The notes: generated by a model from the letters alone, not told the origin. A DNA stretch of 64,000 nt from Symsagittifera roscoffensis (GCF_963678635.1 NW_026971689.1:124001-188000); one strand, 5' to 3'; counted from the first letter of the stretch, positions 19,885 to 30,109 are shown. Numbers and translations are program-made.

Positions 19885-20662
19885 AGCCAAACCAAGCCGT
19901 AGTAGTGACGTTCAAGATGAGCAACTTGAATGAACTCAGTAATGGCAGACAGGTGTGTCTGGTACCAAATCCAAACAGTAAAAGCTCGGCTTAGTTTAGG
20001 AAGAAGCTTCTCACTCACTCAGAGCGGACTGTGTGTGAGTGTGTTGTTGAACACAGAAGCAACCACAGTGACAATACAGAGGAGAAAGAATCTTGGCTAC
20101 GCATTGCCTCTGAACACATATTTCAGAGTGTGGAGGACTTGAAAAATTTTGCTGAAACTAAATGTCTTTTGCACACGAACCAGCAGTGTATACTGAAGAG
20201 AATAAATGAATTGAAAACTTCTAAAAAATTTTTCAATGAAGTCGGAGACAGATGATGGGATGTCTATTTGTTCACACTTTCGCGAGAGACCAAAAGAAAC
20301 AGAGTTAGCAGCAGATAAACCTGTCCTACCCGAGATAGAACATCTGAAGGGTAAAATATCGGACAAATAGCTAGAGTCGCTTAGGGCGGTGCTAAATCGG
20401 AATGCAGACGTTTTTGCGAAGCATAAGGCCTACATACGTTGCTGCAATTTTGTAGAGCACGGGATTGAGACAGAATATGACTCGGTACCTCATAGGGAAG
20501 CGGCGAGGAGGATGACCACACAGAAGCGTGCAGGAAAGAATCGAGATAATAATGAAGTACGACATGATTGAACGTCGAAGTCCCCATGGGCTTGTGGCAT
20601 GGTCATGACCAAGAAGAAACGGGCAACTCAGAATCTGTTGTGATTTACGTTACCTGAATGCA
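19885..20662 (+). pseudogene. pol: E2 copy 1 protease-RT linker and RT N-terminus
   Basis: Pieces in several frames. LKPNQAVVVTFKMSNLNEL (about 19,880-19,940) resembles the post-protease spacer. The frame 20,389-20,571 reads LNRNADVFAKHKAYI, VEHGIE and VPHREAARRM, the typical entry to gypsy RT (DVFA...G....H.I......RR). Then SPWACGMVMTKKK leads to the fingers. Stops and shifts are frequent. Confidence 0.6.
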
Positions 20663-21240
20663 GTGATGATACAGGATGTATACCCGATTCCCCGCATCGA
20701 TGTGAGCCTTTCCAAGCTGGGGAACGCGAGGTTCTTCACGACGTTGGATTTGGGCACTGCGTTCTGGCAAGTGTCACTGAGAAAGCAAGATCGGGAGAAA
20801 ACGGGCTTCGCGTGCAAGCTGGGATTGTTCAAGTGGAAGAGAATGCCGTTCGGATTGTGCAACGCGACGGCCACATTCCAGCGACTTATAGCCCAGGCAC
20901 TCACGAATGTAACAAAGAAATACGGTAACCTCATAAAGTGTTGTGTCGACGATGTCGTGATCGCAACGCCAACCCTAGAGGATCACATAGAGAGGTTGGA
21001 TTAAGTGTTTACTTGCGTGAAGCAGGCAGGCCTGAAGTCTAAACCCTCGTAGTGTGAAATCCTCAGAGACTCCATAAAATATCTGGGCCGCGTTGTGGAT
21101 ATGCATGGAGTGAGACCGGATCCCGAAGCGGTCGAAGTTGTCTTGACCTGGAAGGTACCTAAGACAGACACACAATTGTTGAGCTTTTTTGGGTTTGCTA
21201 GCTATTATCGATAGTTCATCAAGGGATACGCCGATGAGAT
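20663..21240 (+). pseudogene. pol: E2 copy 1 reverse transcriptase
   Basis: One frame from 20,663 through to 21,790 with only three stops (21,002 TAA, about 21,050 TAG and about 21,210 TAG). Fingers and motif A: YPIPRIDVSLSKLG and FFTTLDLGTAFWQVSL (Asp kept). Motif B: MPFGLCNATATFQRL. Motif C is CCVDDVVIATP, the Tyr of YVDD replaced by Cys at about 20,940 but both Asp kept. Thumb: KYLGRVVDMHGVRPDPEAVE and LLSFFGFASYYR. This is a canonical Ty3/gypsy RT. Confidence 0.9.
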
Positions 21241-21790
21241 ATACCCCATGCAGCAGTGGATGAGAAATAAGGGCAAAAACTTCCATTGGACTGATGAGGC
21301 ACAAGTTTCATCAGGCGCAAGAAAACTTTGCGAGACACCGGTCCTCGGTATGCCAACAGAGAAAGGGATGTTTGTGTTTGACACGGATGCATCAGTGGTT
21401 GCGATATCGGGCATAATTCACCAGGAACAAGAGTGGAACGAGAGAACGGCTCTCCGTCCGATAGCCTATGGAACTAAGGTCCTGAGCGATACTGAGATGA
21501 AGTACGGTACACCAAAAGCGGAAAGGTTCGCGGTGTTTTTTCTCGTGGAAAAATACAGGGCCTACTTGGGGAGTGCTCCCTCCAAGTTGCGTATGGATAA
21601 TCGTGCCCTTGCCTGGCTGAAAACCTATTCGATGGACCAAAGTTATGTTGGTCGTTGGATCGTGCACCTGGATGGATACCACATGATCATAGAGCACCGT
21701 ACCCGTGACAACCACCAGAATGATGATAGCCTCAGTAAAAAGACAGAATTCTATGAGCGCCTAGAAGAGAAGCAGGCCAATCAAGCTTAA
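21241..21790 (+). pseudogene. pol: E2 copy 1 RNase H
   Basis: Continues the RT frame. YPMQQWMRNKGKNFHWTD is the connection. The RNase H core has FDTDAS (about 21,374), the catalytic Glu in TPKAERFAV, MDNRALAWLKTY, and HRTRDNHQNDDSLSKK at the C-terminus, so all four acidic positions appear present. Reading stops at 21,788 with TAA, but the frame continues into the linker. The domain removes RNA from the RNA-DNA hybrid. Confidence 0.85.
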
Positions 21791-23300
21791 ATCAAAGACG
21801 GATTTTCATTTCTAGATAAGGAGACCTACGATAAACTACCACTCACTAGAGGTGGCTGGACAAGTCAGGGCACCCCATACTAGGACACCCTCAACTCCCG
21901 GTGGAGATGGCCGGCCGCTGAGATAAAGGTTTTGGCCAGGGGATACCCTGTTCCGCTGGATCTGCTAGTCCGATCCAATCTGGTACAGCATGAGCTTGCC
22001 AGGTTGGGTATAAAAAGCGTAGCCCTGTTAGATAGGACTGTGAACGTGGGGAAGGACTGTCATGGGGAAGCTCCGTAACTCCCGAGATTGGGAAGTGGAT
22101 AGCCATGATTGTGAGTGGATGGAAGCCATTCATCGGTTGACCGTCACTGAGAGAACAGAGAAGAGGACAGTGACCTTTCGCTGTCGAGGTGTTGAACCAG
22201 ATTAATGGTCGATAGTGAACTAGCTGGTGAATTCAATGCGGAATGATGTCTTGTTGAGGACTTCGTTCAAAGAACATCGGACATCGACCCAGGTCCAAGC
22301 CACTGAAGAAGCCAGATTCAAGTCGAAGCCCAGCTTCACGATAAAAATACAGTCACGGAAGCAAGGGGAGAGTACGAGCCGAGCTCGGGTTGTTCATCCA
22401 GGGACGAGACAATGTCCGGGTAGTCAAGCACCTTCGAGCCCGTACGGGACGACTTGCCCGGGGAGACTTTTTTAGGACAACCAAGGGACAGATTTTTGTC
22501 CGGGGAGTCGGATTCAAAGCGACCAAGGGACATAATTTCGTCCGGGGAGTCGAGAAACATCACAGACAGATTGGAAGATGATGACATGGAATCCATCGGC
22601 TCGATTGATGTTTCGAGGACCCAGTCCTAGGAGAACACACCTGAGACTACTTTCAATTCTGATGTTTCGGAGATTGCGATCCATTCCTTGTTGGTGGAAT
22701 GGAAACAGAGTCGAGAAACATCACAGACAGATTGGAACATGATGATGTGGAATCCATCTGCTCGAGTGATGACTCGAGGCCCCAGTCCTGGGGGAACAAA
22801 TCTGAGTCTACTTTCATTTCTGATGTATCGGAGATTGCGATCCATTCCTTGTTGGTGGAATGGAAACAGCGCGGGCTGGACCGGGAATTGCATCAAGATC
22901 CGGACAGAGACAGATACTCCGATGAGGAGGGCACTGTAATGGATATTGCCGCCGATGAGCTCGAGCTGATAGCAGTTTCTAAACGCCCAACCAGATTACT
23001 ACCACATGGTACGGTCGAACGTAGCAATCTCGAGCCATCTGTGCAGGAAGCCACACCTTTGAAGAAAAAATGGTGTGTCAATTTGACGGACAACGCTCAT
23101 ACTCGCGGGAGATAATGAGCGGGCAACTAAACGTGTTAAAGACGTATCTGAAAGCCAGATACCGGCTGTCGGATCTCCTACGGGCTCAACGAAAAGATAG
23201 AATGACGAGCAATCTGAAGAGATGGAGCGAGAATGGAGCACCTGACAAAGGATATTTAGAAGAAGACAGCTATAAGATTTTAAAGCAGTTCTATCTGAAG
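21791..23300 (+). pseudogene. pol: E2 copy 1 long linker between RNase H and integrase
   Basis: About 500 codons, unusually long. First part (to 22,080, same frame as RNase H with stops) includes FLDKETYDKLPLTR and AEIKVLARGYPVPLDLL. The middle has an acidic section with repeated LSGE/SGES motifs (22,440-22,560). The last part, in frames 22,699-23,115 and 23,070-23,339, has SDVSEIAIHSLLVEWKQ, KKWCVNLTD, LKARYRLSDLLRAQRKDR and SNLKRW. Copy 2 carries the same motifs. No recognised domain; the IHSLLVEWKQ to SNLKRW part may be a helical platform before integrase. Confidence 0.6.
22550..22871 (+). repeat. 161-bp tandem duplication in the E2 linker
   Basis: Units 22,550-22,710 and 22,711-22,871, both starting TCGAGAAACATCACAGACAG and ending near the SLLVEWKQ codons. 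161 is not a multiple of three, so the duplication shifts the frame. Copy 2 has a single unit. Confidence 0.85.
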
Positions 23301-23305
23301 AGAAA

Positions 23306-24198
23306 ATGTTTGTTGTTCCGGAACAAAGACGAATCGTAGCCTGTAAACGCAAGGAAGAGGACAAGGTCCCTTACAAGTACAATTCAATTGTGTTACCACA
23401 GTTATACCAGACCGAATTGCTCTTTCGTTCACATGATCAGATGGGCCATCAGGGCGTGGACAATGTGTATAACAGGAGACAGAAACAATTCGACTGGCCT
23501 GGTTTAAAGAAGACTTGTGAAAAATGGATCTCTGCAAGCTTATCCTCAAAAAACTAAGGTTACCATATACAGCCAATAGACTCATCAGATTCAACGAAGT
23601 AGTGCAAATTGATCATTAGAAGATTTGCATGACAGCCACGGGCTACAATCAGGTGCTGGTAATGATCGATCATTTCACGAAATATGCATAGGCAGCCACC
23701 TGCATAGCAGCATCGGCGGAAGAAACGTGCGACCACTTGATAAATGCCCCATCACATTCCAATCGGACAATGGCAAAGCGTTCGTTCGTGGGTGATCTCA
23801 CGAAGTAGTTAATGAAGAGGTCGCAGGTGGCACAGGGCCACTCGACCACTTATCACCCACAAACGAATGGCCTAGTTGAAAGGCAAAATCGCACACTGGT
23901 ATCCATGTTGAGAGTTTTTTGCTCACGCTATATGGATGACTGGGATAGCCACTTGCCACAAGTGGTGGGCACTTACAACAGCACAGATCAGTCCACCACG
24001 GTAATAATCCCGCATATGATGCCAACTGGTCACGAAAAAGCCTTTCGGTTAACGTTCTTCTATCCTGAATATGAAGAGAAGAGAACAGCGTCGCAAACGT
24101 ACGTGTGTGATGTTATTAGAAGAGAGCAGGACCTCAATGACTTATGCAGGAGGAACATGCAACAGGTGCAAATTAGACAAAATTGGAGATTTGATTAA
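23306..24198 (+). pseudogene. pol: E2 copy 1 integrase, zinc-binding domain and DDE core
   Basis: Frame 23,306-23,557: RSHDQMGHQGVDNVY gives the His pair; the Cys pair that should read ACLSC is ASLSS, so zinc binding is lost. Core: VQIDH (about 23,605) carries the first Asp, FQSDNGKAFV (about 23,757) the second, and frame 23,812-24,198 has STTYHPQTNGLVERQNRTL with the catalytic Glu. A stop and frameshift separate the second Asp from the Glu. NSTDQSTTVIIPHMM is the usual post-core motif. The domain would insert the cDNA. Confidence 0.85.
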
Positions 24199-24243
24199 AG
24201 GACTGCAGATGCCAAAGCCTACTCAGTTGGCAATTACGTCTGA

Positions 24244-24606
24244 GTGTTCCAGGAAGTAGTTCTAAATAGTAGAACTAAGAGTAATTTAAAAAATGGCCCA
24301 TTTCAGATAAAAGTAGTGCACCAAGGAGGTCGTTTTTATCGCTTGAGCACCGCAAGAGCAGCTGATTACGAAAGCATTAAACCGCACAATGCCTCATCAG
24401 AGGATTGGTGCATTCCAGCGGACATGCAGGAGGGAGGCATTTTGATAGTGAACCCTGCTTGCGAAATGAACGAAATGGGTACGCGCGTTAAAAACGACGG
24501 AAATGAGGTGGTAGATAATTGCGATCTGCCTCTGCACCTGGAGTTGACCGAGCGAGCGGAGGTGGACGACGAAACTTTACCGTATGCCGAAGAGGACTGG
24601 CAATAG
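24244..24606 (+). pseudogene. pol: E2 copy 1 integrase C-terminal GPY/F-type tail
   Basis: The frame reads NLKNGPFQIKVVHQGGRFYRLS (the GPF/Y motif and a short beta-barrel) followed by YESIKPHNASSEDWCIP and an acidic end with DDETLPYAEEDWQ. These features define the GPY/F subdomain found C-terminal to many gypsy integrases. The 48,651-48,833 segment is the copy-2 partner. Confidence 0.7.
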
Positions 24607-24651
24607 CCAGAACAGACTGAAATTGATAAAGGAGTACAACCTGACTTTCCC

Positions 24652-25280
24652 ATGGAAACACGTCAGAGTAAGAAAGGAAGGAACAATAAGAAGTACCACC
24701 TGTATGGCGAGGATTTCGTCATTAACATGATAGTTTTAAGCCATATAATGGATTTGCTGGTGGGACTGGATGAAGTAGCGGTACCAAAAGAGATCGAATT
24801 GGATATTGACATGGATCAGGATTGGATCGACGATCGCTCCGAACACGAAGTAGAGTTCGAACCAGAGGTGGAGCAGACTCAAGAGCAAGAACTAACGAAA
24901 TTGCGAGTGCTCGAATGGCTCCATGATCTGCCGGCAGATCCTAGAGAGACAATCTAGACGATTCAGGACGTCGATAAAGGCGGTATCAATTACGTCAGTC
25001 ATGACCATACCCAGTCCAAGTGGGTCGCTCCAGATGGCCCTCTAGGCTTTCCGCAATCCATTTTCGTTCTGCTTGACTTCGGGCAATCGACGGGGATGTC
25101 CATGGATAATTTTGTCTGGAGAGTGGGGGTAGGGTTCACCCTCAACAAAAACCTGATCTTCAAAAAAATTAAAATTGGCAAGGGAAACCGGAGAACTGGA
25201 AACAGAAGGCAAGAACGCTAAAAAAACCAACTTTTGGACAAACTTTCCAATCTTATTTTGACCTACCGAACCATTATTCA
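24652..25280 (+). pseudogene. E2 copy 1 acidic segment after integrase
   Basis: The frame 24,652-24,957 starts METRQSKKGRNNKKYHLYGE and turns strongly acidic (LDIDMDQDWIDDRSEHEVEF). After a stop at 24,955-24,957, WVAPDGPLGFP and VGVGFTLNKNLIFKKIK continue to about 25,205. Copy 2 has the same elements at 47,799-48,459 (DWTDDCSEREVELEPE and VGVGLTHTENLMIKKLK). No domain recognised. It probably belongs to the same polyprotein as the macrodomain-like block that follows. Confidence 0.5.
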
Positions 25281-25283
25281 AAC

Positions 25284-25722
25284 AATATCGTCATAACGGA
25301 CAGCGATTTCATACTCAAGGAACGTACATGCGCTATAGCGATAACCACGGATGTAAGTTTCAAAACAGCACTATCGGCTGACTTTAAAGGAGAGTATAGT
25401 TTTGTTTTTGAGTTTTTTTTGTGGAAACAGAGGCCTGGTGTGGGAGGGATGATAACGCTGCCCCCTGTTGCATCAGCAGGTAAAAGTTCGTGTTTCCTGG
25501 TTACTTAGGCCACTGACAAGCAACACGTAAACCCAGAGAGCTTGGTTTTGGCCTTGACTGGACTTAGATATTTTCTGGTTGAGAGAATATTGACCTCTCT
25601 CTCGTTACCAGTCTATGATCCCAATAAGTAAGAGCTACACCCGAGAGAATTATATGCCCTTGTACACGTGATATTTTCGGAAATTGACATAGCGGTTTAC
25701 TTACATAAAAAGTACTATCGAA
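25284..25722 (+). pseudogene. E2 copy 1 macrodomain-like block (OARD1/TARG1-like)
   Basis: One frame of about 145 codons with two stops. Motifs in order: VITDSDFILKERTCAIAI, FKTALSADFKGEY, QRPGVGGMITLPPVASAGK, CFLVT, ATDKQHVNPESLVLALTGLR, LSLPVYD, LHPRELYALVHVIFSEIDI and VYLH. Order and spacing match the OARD1-type macrodomain pattern (ADP-ribose binding/hydrolysis): a D..FK.A-A..FK helix after strand 2, a PGxV loop, a YxLVTK..H..P....L..AL..L segment, LxxPRxG and a final IFxxTDI.VY strand. The GCG loop is not kept (VYDPNK). The same pattern is seen in copy 2. Family membership is inferred by eye. Confidence 0.55.
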
Positions 25723-25942
25723 CATATGCTAGGAGTTGCATTCGGCGATAAGTGGTTTTTATTAAGTTTACTTTATAGGCACTAGGATCAAGTTTAAGGC
25801 TAGTTACTAGTGATTATGTTTTTGTATGATAGCGTGAAAATGTGATGCTTATGTATTATGTTTTTGTTAGGATATGTTTTATGTGATGTTTGTATCATAA
25901 AATACCTGAAACATTCCAGGTAGTGAAGGTGACAGCGCTCAT
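25723..25942 (+). other. E2 copy 1 spacer between macrodomain block and ORF3, with deletion point
   Basis: AT/GT-rich and non-coding. It aligns with the copy-2 sequence just upstream of the ORF3 acceptor (minus, about 47,110-47,330): both have TTTTT-ATG-GATAG-GTG and a CCAGGTA..AAGGT-ACAGCGCTCA block. At about 25,948 copy 1 then jumps to sequence that in copy 2 lies near 43,280, so roughly 3.6 kb is missing. Confidence 0.6.
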
Positions 25943-26700
25943 TTGCGTTACCTTGTGGTGAAGGATTCAGGAGAGGTGATGCGGGTCCCACTTTTGCCGG
26001 AACCATATGCACACGTCAAACAGAATCAGCAAGCCTGGCTTTCCGGGTCCAGGCCGCTGCCGGACCAATGCCCCCGATATCAACCAATAAGGAGCATGTT
26101 GTTAGGGGTCACATCTCCTGCCATTGCCCCTCGCATCGGAGCGGCTTGGGATGCGGAAGAGAGAATGCGGAAATGGAGTGAACGCATGGAGCCGCGTTTC
26201 ATCAGCTGGATTGTTGCGGCCCTGCACACGTTCGGCTTCACCTTTTCAGATGCTTGGAGCCGGAAGAAGATCAAGGCACCACCTTCAGGAGACCAGAGAT
26301 TTCCGCTGACATGTGGAATGACGTGTTTACACCAGCAGATGATCTATCACGATTGAAGTGGTCAGGAGAAGCGAAATTAATACTATTGGAAGTGACAAAG
26401 GAGTGCGGAGAAGGCACGTACATGACGATCGACGATCTGGCGCCATATGGTGATGAATCGATAGAATTCCTGGTGAATGATGAGTTATTCTATAATGCAG
26501 GGGATCTGACCGTACCGGCGCGGCCGGGCTCGCGCACGCACATGTGACAAGGCCCATCGGGACCTGGGCCGAGACCATACACGAACGAGGATGAACAGAT
26601 GGATCAGGGCGGTGATCACATGGAGGGAAAGGGAGAGAAGTCGTACGGATTGGACAAAGGTGCGTTGGAGAGATACTTGCTGGAATACCAGTTTAGTGAA
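25943..26700 (+). pseudogene. E2 copy 1 ORF3 fragment 1
   Basis: Frame 25,943-26,356 begins mid-protein: YLVVKDSGEVMRVPLLPEPY, then RSMLLGVTSPAIAPRIG and RKWSE. Copy 2 has IIKVTTDAVKIPAWPETY, RRKLLGVNSPLQAPRIE and LKWSEG (42,858-43,367), so this is real coding sequence under former constraint. Frame 26,254-26,547 continues with MWNDVFTPADDLSRLKWSGE, followed past a stop by acidic sequence to 26,721 (SEDEDEEVD). I recognise no known domain. Confidence 0.6.
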
Positions 26701-26730
26701 GACGAGGACGAGGAAGTCGATTAAAGTCTA

Positions 26731-27153
26731 TTGATGATGACACCATCGTCTTTCAAGTCCCCTACGAGGGAGGCGCCGGCCAGTTTAGCCCCAGTGGATC
26801 CAATAGGCCCGGCAATGGCTTATCGGAGTAGAGACATACAGAAACTGCTCCATGAATCACAAAGGAGGAGACGAATTGACGAGACGATGAGGGTATCTTT
26901 CCTGAGCACATTGCCGGAAGAGGAGTGGGAGAGATACCAGAGTGAACTAGAACGTAAGGCAGGAGTGACCTGGAATCGATTAACTTTCGTGGGAAGGACA
27001 TGGGAAGTGATAGGTAGGTACGGGACGCAGTTTTTAGAGAAACTAATGAACTCTGTAGATTCTGATTATCTGACCGAGCAGTCACAGAGGACAGTGTCGA
27101 TGATCAGCAGATCACGAGGAAATCACCCGTTAGGCGAGCCAAGAAAGGGCTGA
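26731..27153 (+). pseudogene. E2 copy 1 ORF3 fragment 2
   Basis: 140 codons. The key block is RRRRIDETMRVSFLSTLPEE followed by EWERYQSELERKAGV and NRLTFVGRTWEVIGRYGTQF. Copy 2 carries RRIDDSMRVAFMGTLPEEEW and ERYQNKLKRKSGESWTRVAF in its reading of 42,180-42,360. The arrangement suggests a compact helical module. Function unknown. Confidence 0.65.
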
Positions 27154-27469
27154 AGCGGTTGAGAGGGAAGATAGGAAGCAAACCCATGAGATAAAAATTG
27201 GTGAAATCAAAAGCCATTGCAGTGGTGGCCTCGTGGACAAGAGCAGCTCGTCCAGGTGAGAGTGGACAAGGTGATGGTGCGACGCTGGCCGGGGGAGAAA
27301 AAGAGAACCTAATATCCCCTATGTTATCGGCAGGTTTGACCACAACGGCCACATGAACGAAGAAAAACGTACGGACTCTGGCGGATATAAGCTAGAATTG
27401 GAAGTCATCAGTCAGTGTGGATCTGGATAACTTGATGATTACAAGCCCTCGCGAACCAACAATGCCCGA

Positions 27470-28315
27470 TTGAAGCTGGAGGGACAACTCGACGTGGTCG
27501 AGCATATTCCGATCACAGTACCAGACTCATTCCACTTGCGAGATCCAGCAGGGGGTTATGTAGAGATGCTTAAGGCAAGGAATTCCGCGAGAGTGCTCCT
27601 GATGGCCTGGGACGAGAAGCAAGCCATGCATGAGTATCTGAAGGAGCTGACGGAGAACTCTAACTGGAGACGGAAAGAATACGGCACGGCGATGTCCTCG
27701 GAGTCAAACGAAAACGGGCTGGAAAACTGCTAGATATCTGTTGGAGGGCGGCCCTTCGGAGGTACTTCGACGAGACGATGCATGCACCTGCGACAGTGGC
27801 AGCATTTCTGTCTTATCCGTGTGCAAGAACCGACTTACAGGTACGACTGGTTTGGTGCTTGATGGGAATCAAGAAATCGGAATATGAGGCCAACAACGAC
27901 TCGAAATCGAGGAGACATGAACCAGAATTGATGGAAGCCCTGCGAGTATTGATTTCTAGAAACGATTCGTCGATAGCCTGGGCTAAGCTTTAAGATGTCC
28001 TTTGCTTCGTGAGGTTCGTGGTGGATCGCATATCCACTCCTGTGTTGGGAAAATGCATGAAGTCCATTCGGCAAGGGGGAGAGTGAGCTAAACTTTCTGA
28101 GGGCACTCCTGGAGCTATATCAGGACATGCGGCTGCCCATACCAAGTGAGGAATCAAACGACATGGAAAGCTATCGCAGGTTGGAAGAAGTGAGAATATA
28201 CTTCAACAAGGAGCTGAAAGTGAGCCGAGAGTCGATTGAGGCAGTCAGGGGACAAAAATACTACGCGACACTGGGGAAAATGAAGTCAGGGGAAGTTGAA
28301 GTCACTCGATTATGA
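27470..28315 (+). pseudogene. E2 copy 1 ORF3 fragment 3
   Basis: Frames 27,470-27,733, 27,778-27,993 and 28,127-28,315 correspond to the single 263-codon frame of copy 2 at 41,150-41,941. Shared motifs: ITVPDSFHLRDPAGGYVEML, KARNSAR, RRKEYGTAMSSESNENG, RYFDE, LQVRLVWCLMGIKKSEYEA, ELMEALRVLISRNDSSIAWA and ESYRRLEE. Frameshifts lie near 27,735 and 28,000. Mostly helical and charged; no known family recognised. Confidence 0.65.
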
Positions 28316-29493
28316 GCAAGATGTGAGGAACGAGTGGTAGAACCCTCGTTTCCCGAGCTAAAGGGGCAAGTAAGCTTTAATTGTGGTTCTTGGGACAGTC
28401 CATTGAAGACCAGCTTAGTAACCATGTGGGAGCTCATGAAGCCTTCCTCGTGTCCACATCGAAACGCTGGTTTAATCTAGGACATGACGTCAGATTTCAC
28501 AGTGGACTTGATTGATGACGCGACCTGATTTCACGGCCTGGTCATGATACACCATCTGCTGGCCCTTAGAATAACGAAACAGACGTTCAACTCATCCACG
28601 CTGAACCAATCGAAGGAATTTCATCGAGTGATTGATGAGACAGGGCACCTGTCTAGCCCACAGTTGTGGAAAGGACGGACATGTGTGCATCTCGGGGCAT
28701 TGCTTGAAAATGCTGAGTGATCAGTATCGACAGCTGGCTCAATTGTATGACAGATGTCATGGAGTAACGGAAGTGAACTTTTGCAGCATGACGAGCTCTA
28801 TCGAATCACTGGAACGTCTAGAGCGTGCCCATGGGCTAGTGACGTTCCTCAGTGTGGAAGTGTTCCCTGGAGCGCTACAGATGGAACAAAAGATTGAAGG
28901 TTGGTGAGAGGCTTCGGAAAACGAAATGGAATTGAAGGAAAGTGAGGCTTATCATTGACATACGGGCTCGAAATATCTGGTGGGTTCGAGCTCTGAACCA
29001 TATTGCAAGAGTAGGTACCCTACGCACATGGTGGTGATGGACGCAAGGACACAGCAGGTGTTGGACGACCAACACTTCTCTGAGCCTACGTCCGTGAGGT
29101 TGACCACGATGTAGGAGGGGTCATATGATTTATTGACGAATATCATTCGAGTCGTTCCGAAGAGTTCTGATGGTGAGTTGCAGGCCGTAGTGGGTGAAGA
29201 ATTCATTAGGTTGAGTGAGGGTAATGCGAGTGAATTCCAGAAGCAGAAAGCGAGTGGAGCGTTACCTACCGAATTCCCCACCATAGAAGAAAAGGATGAT
29301 TATGATGGAAGATGAACCGTTGCTGGGAGCTTCAGGGTATCGAACCCGAAGTAACATATTGATGACCTATGGGGAGTATCCTTGTCACAGCCTGGTGCAG
29401 ACGTTATGGTACCCCAAACGCGGGAATCTGGTGTTAGGTGTACTCCATGGGGTTGCCCGAACTAAATCAACAAGTGTCAATCGTGATGGTTAG
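28316..29493 (+). pseudogene. E2 copy 1 ORF3 fragment 4 (C-terminal part)
   Basis: Pieces in three frames. KTSLVTMWELMKPS (about 28,404-28,450) equals KTSLVTMWELMNPS in copy 2. KYLVGSSSEPYCKSRYPTHM with VVMDARTQQVLDDQHFSEP (28,975-29,085) matches NYLVGSNAAPYCNSKHSTHL of copy 2. Frame 29,133-29,315 ends IIRVVPKSSDGELQAVVGEE and a FPTIEEKDD tail. The last frame ends at 29,491. No known domain. Confidence 0.6.
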
Positions 29494-29986
29494 TGCCATG
29501 CATGCTGGCGGTGAGATGGTTGGAACCTAACGCGGGTACAAGTGAGCTGGGGTCGGCTGTGCCGACACCTGAACAATTAAGCAACGTGAAGATGAACCGC
29601 AACTTAGATATTTTCAGAACCACCTGCAAGTTTCTGAGAATACTCAAAGCGATTGAGAGGATATGATCAAGGCAGAGGTTGATGTCTTGATTCCGTGCAG
29701 TGATGACGTCATGGATGTATGAACGCGTGAAGCTTCATATGTCTATGAACACGGAAGGCTATCAATCTTTCCAGCTATATATGAGACCGGGAGCCTATAG
29801 GAGAGTATTCCTAATGCGCAGAAATGCTGCCATCTTGTGTAACTGAAACTGAAAAGTGAGAGGTCTTAAGAGCTGATCTAGAACGGAATGTGAGCCTGTG
29901 TCTTCACAACAGCGTTTACAGTAACCGGAACAAAAAGTGAATGTGGACTTGCTGTTATAGCAGGAACCGAGGCTGTTATAGCAGGA

Positions 29987-30010
29987 GAGTTGCGGGACGG
30001 CCCGCAACTC
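29987..30010. repeat. Perfect hairpin, 10-bp stem and 4-nt loop
   Basis: GAGTTGCGGG (29,987-29,996), loop ACGG, CCCGCAACTC (30,001-30,010). GC-rich for this AT-rich region. It lies between ORF3 and the purine tract. Confidence 0.8.
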
Positions 30011-30085
30011 CATGGCCATGCTGAGGAAGGCTCTAGAGGACAGTGAGAACGAAGAGCAAGAACAAGAAGCAAGGGAGTGAAAAAT

Positions 30086-30104
30086 GAAGAGAGAAGGAGA
30101 AAAA
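30086..30104 (+). promoter_or_regulatory. Candidate polypurine tract of E2 copy 1
   Basis: An uninterrupted run of 19 purines at the end of a 50-bp purine-rich stretch, upstream of the 3' LTR. If this is the plus-strand primer, the LTR begins at about 30,105 and is 1.8 kb long, and the 5' LTR is truncated. If the LTR starts at 30,785 the tract is too far away. Confidence 0.35.
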
Positions 30105-30109
30105 CTCGA

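Noticed and set aside
26731-28315. ORF3 fragments as exons of a captured host gene
   Set aside because: No consistent splice sites separate the fragments, and copy 2 shows the region as continuous coding sequence, so gaps reflect frameshifts and not introns.
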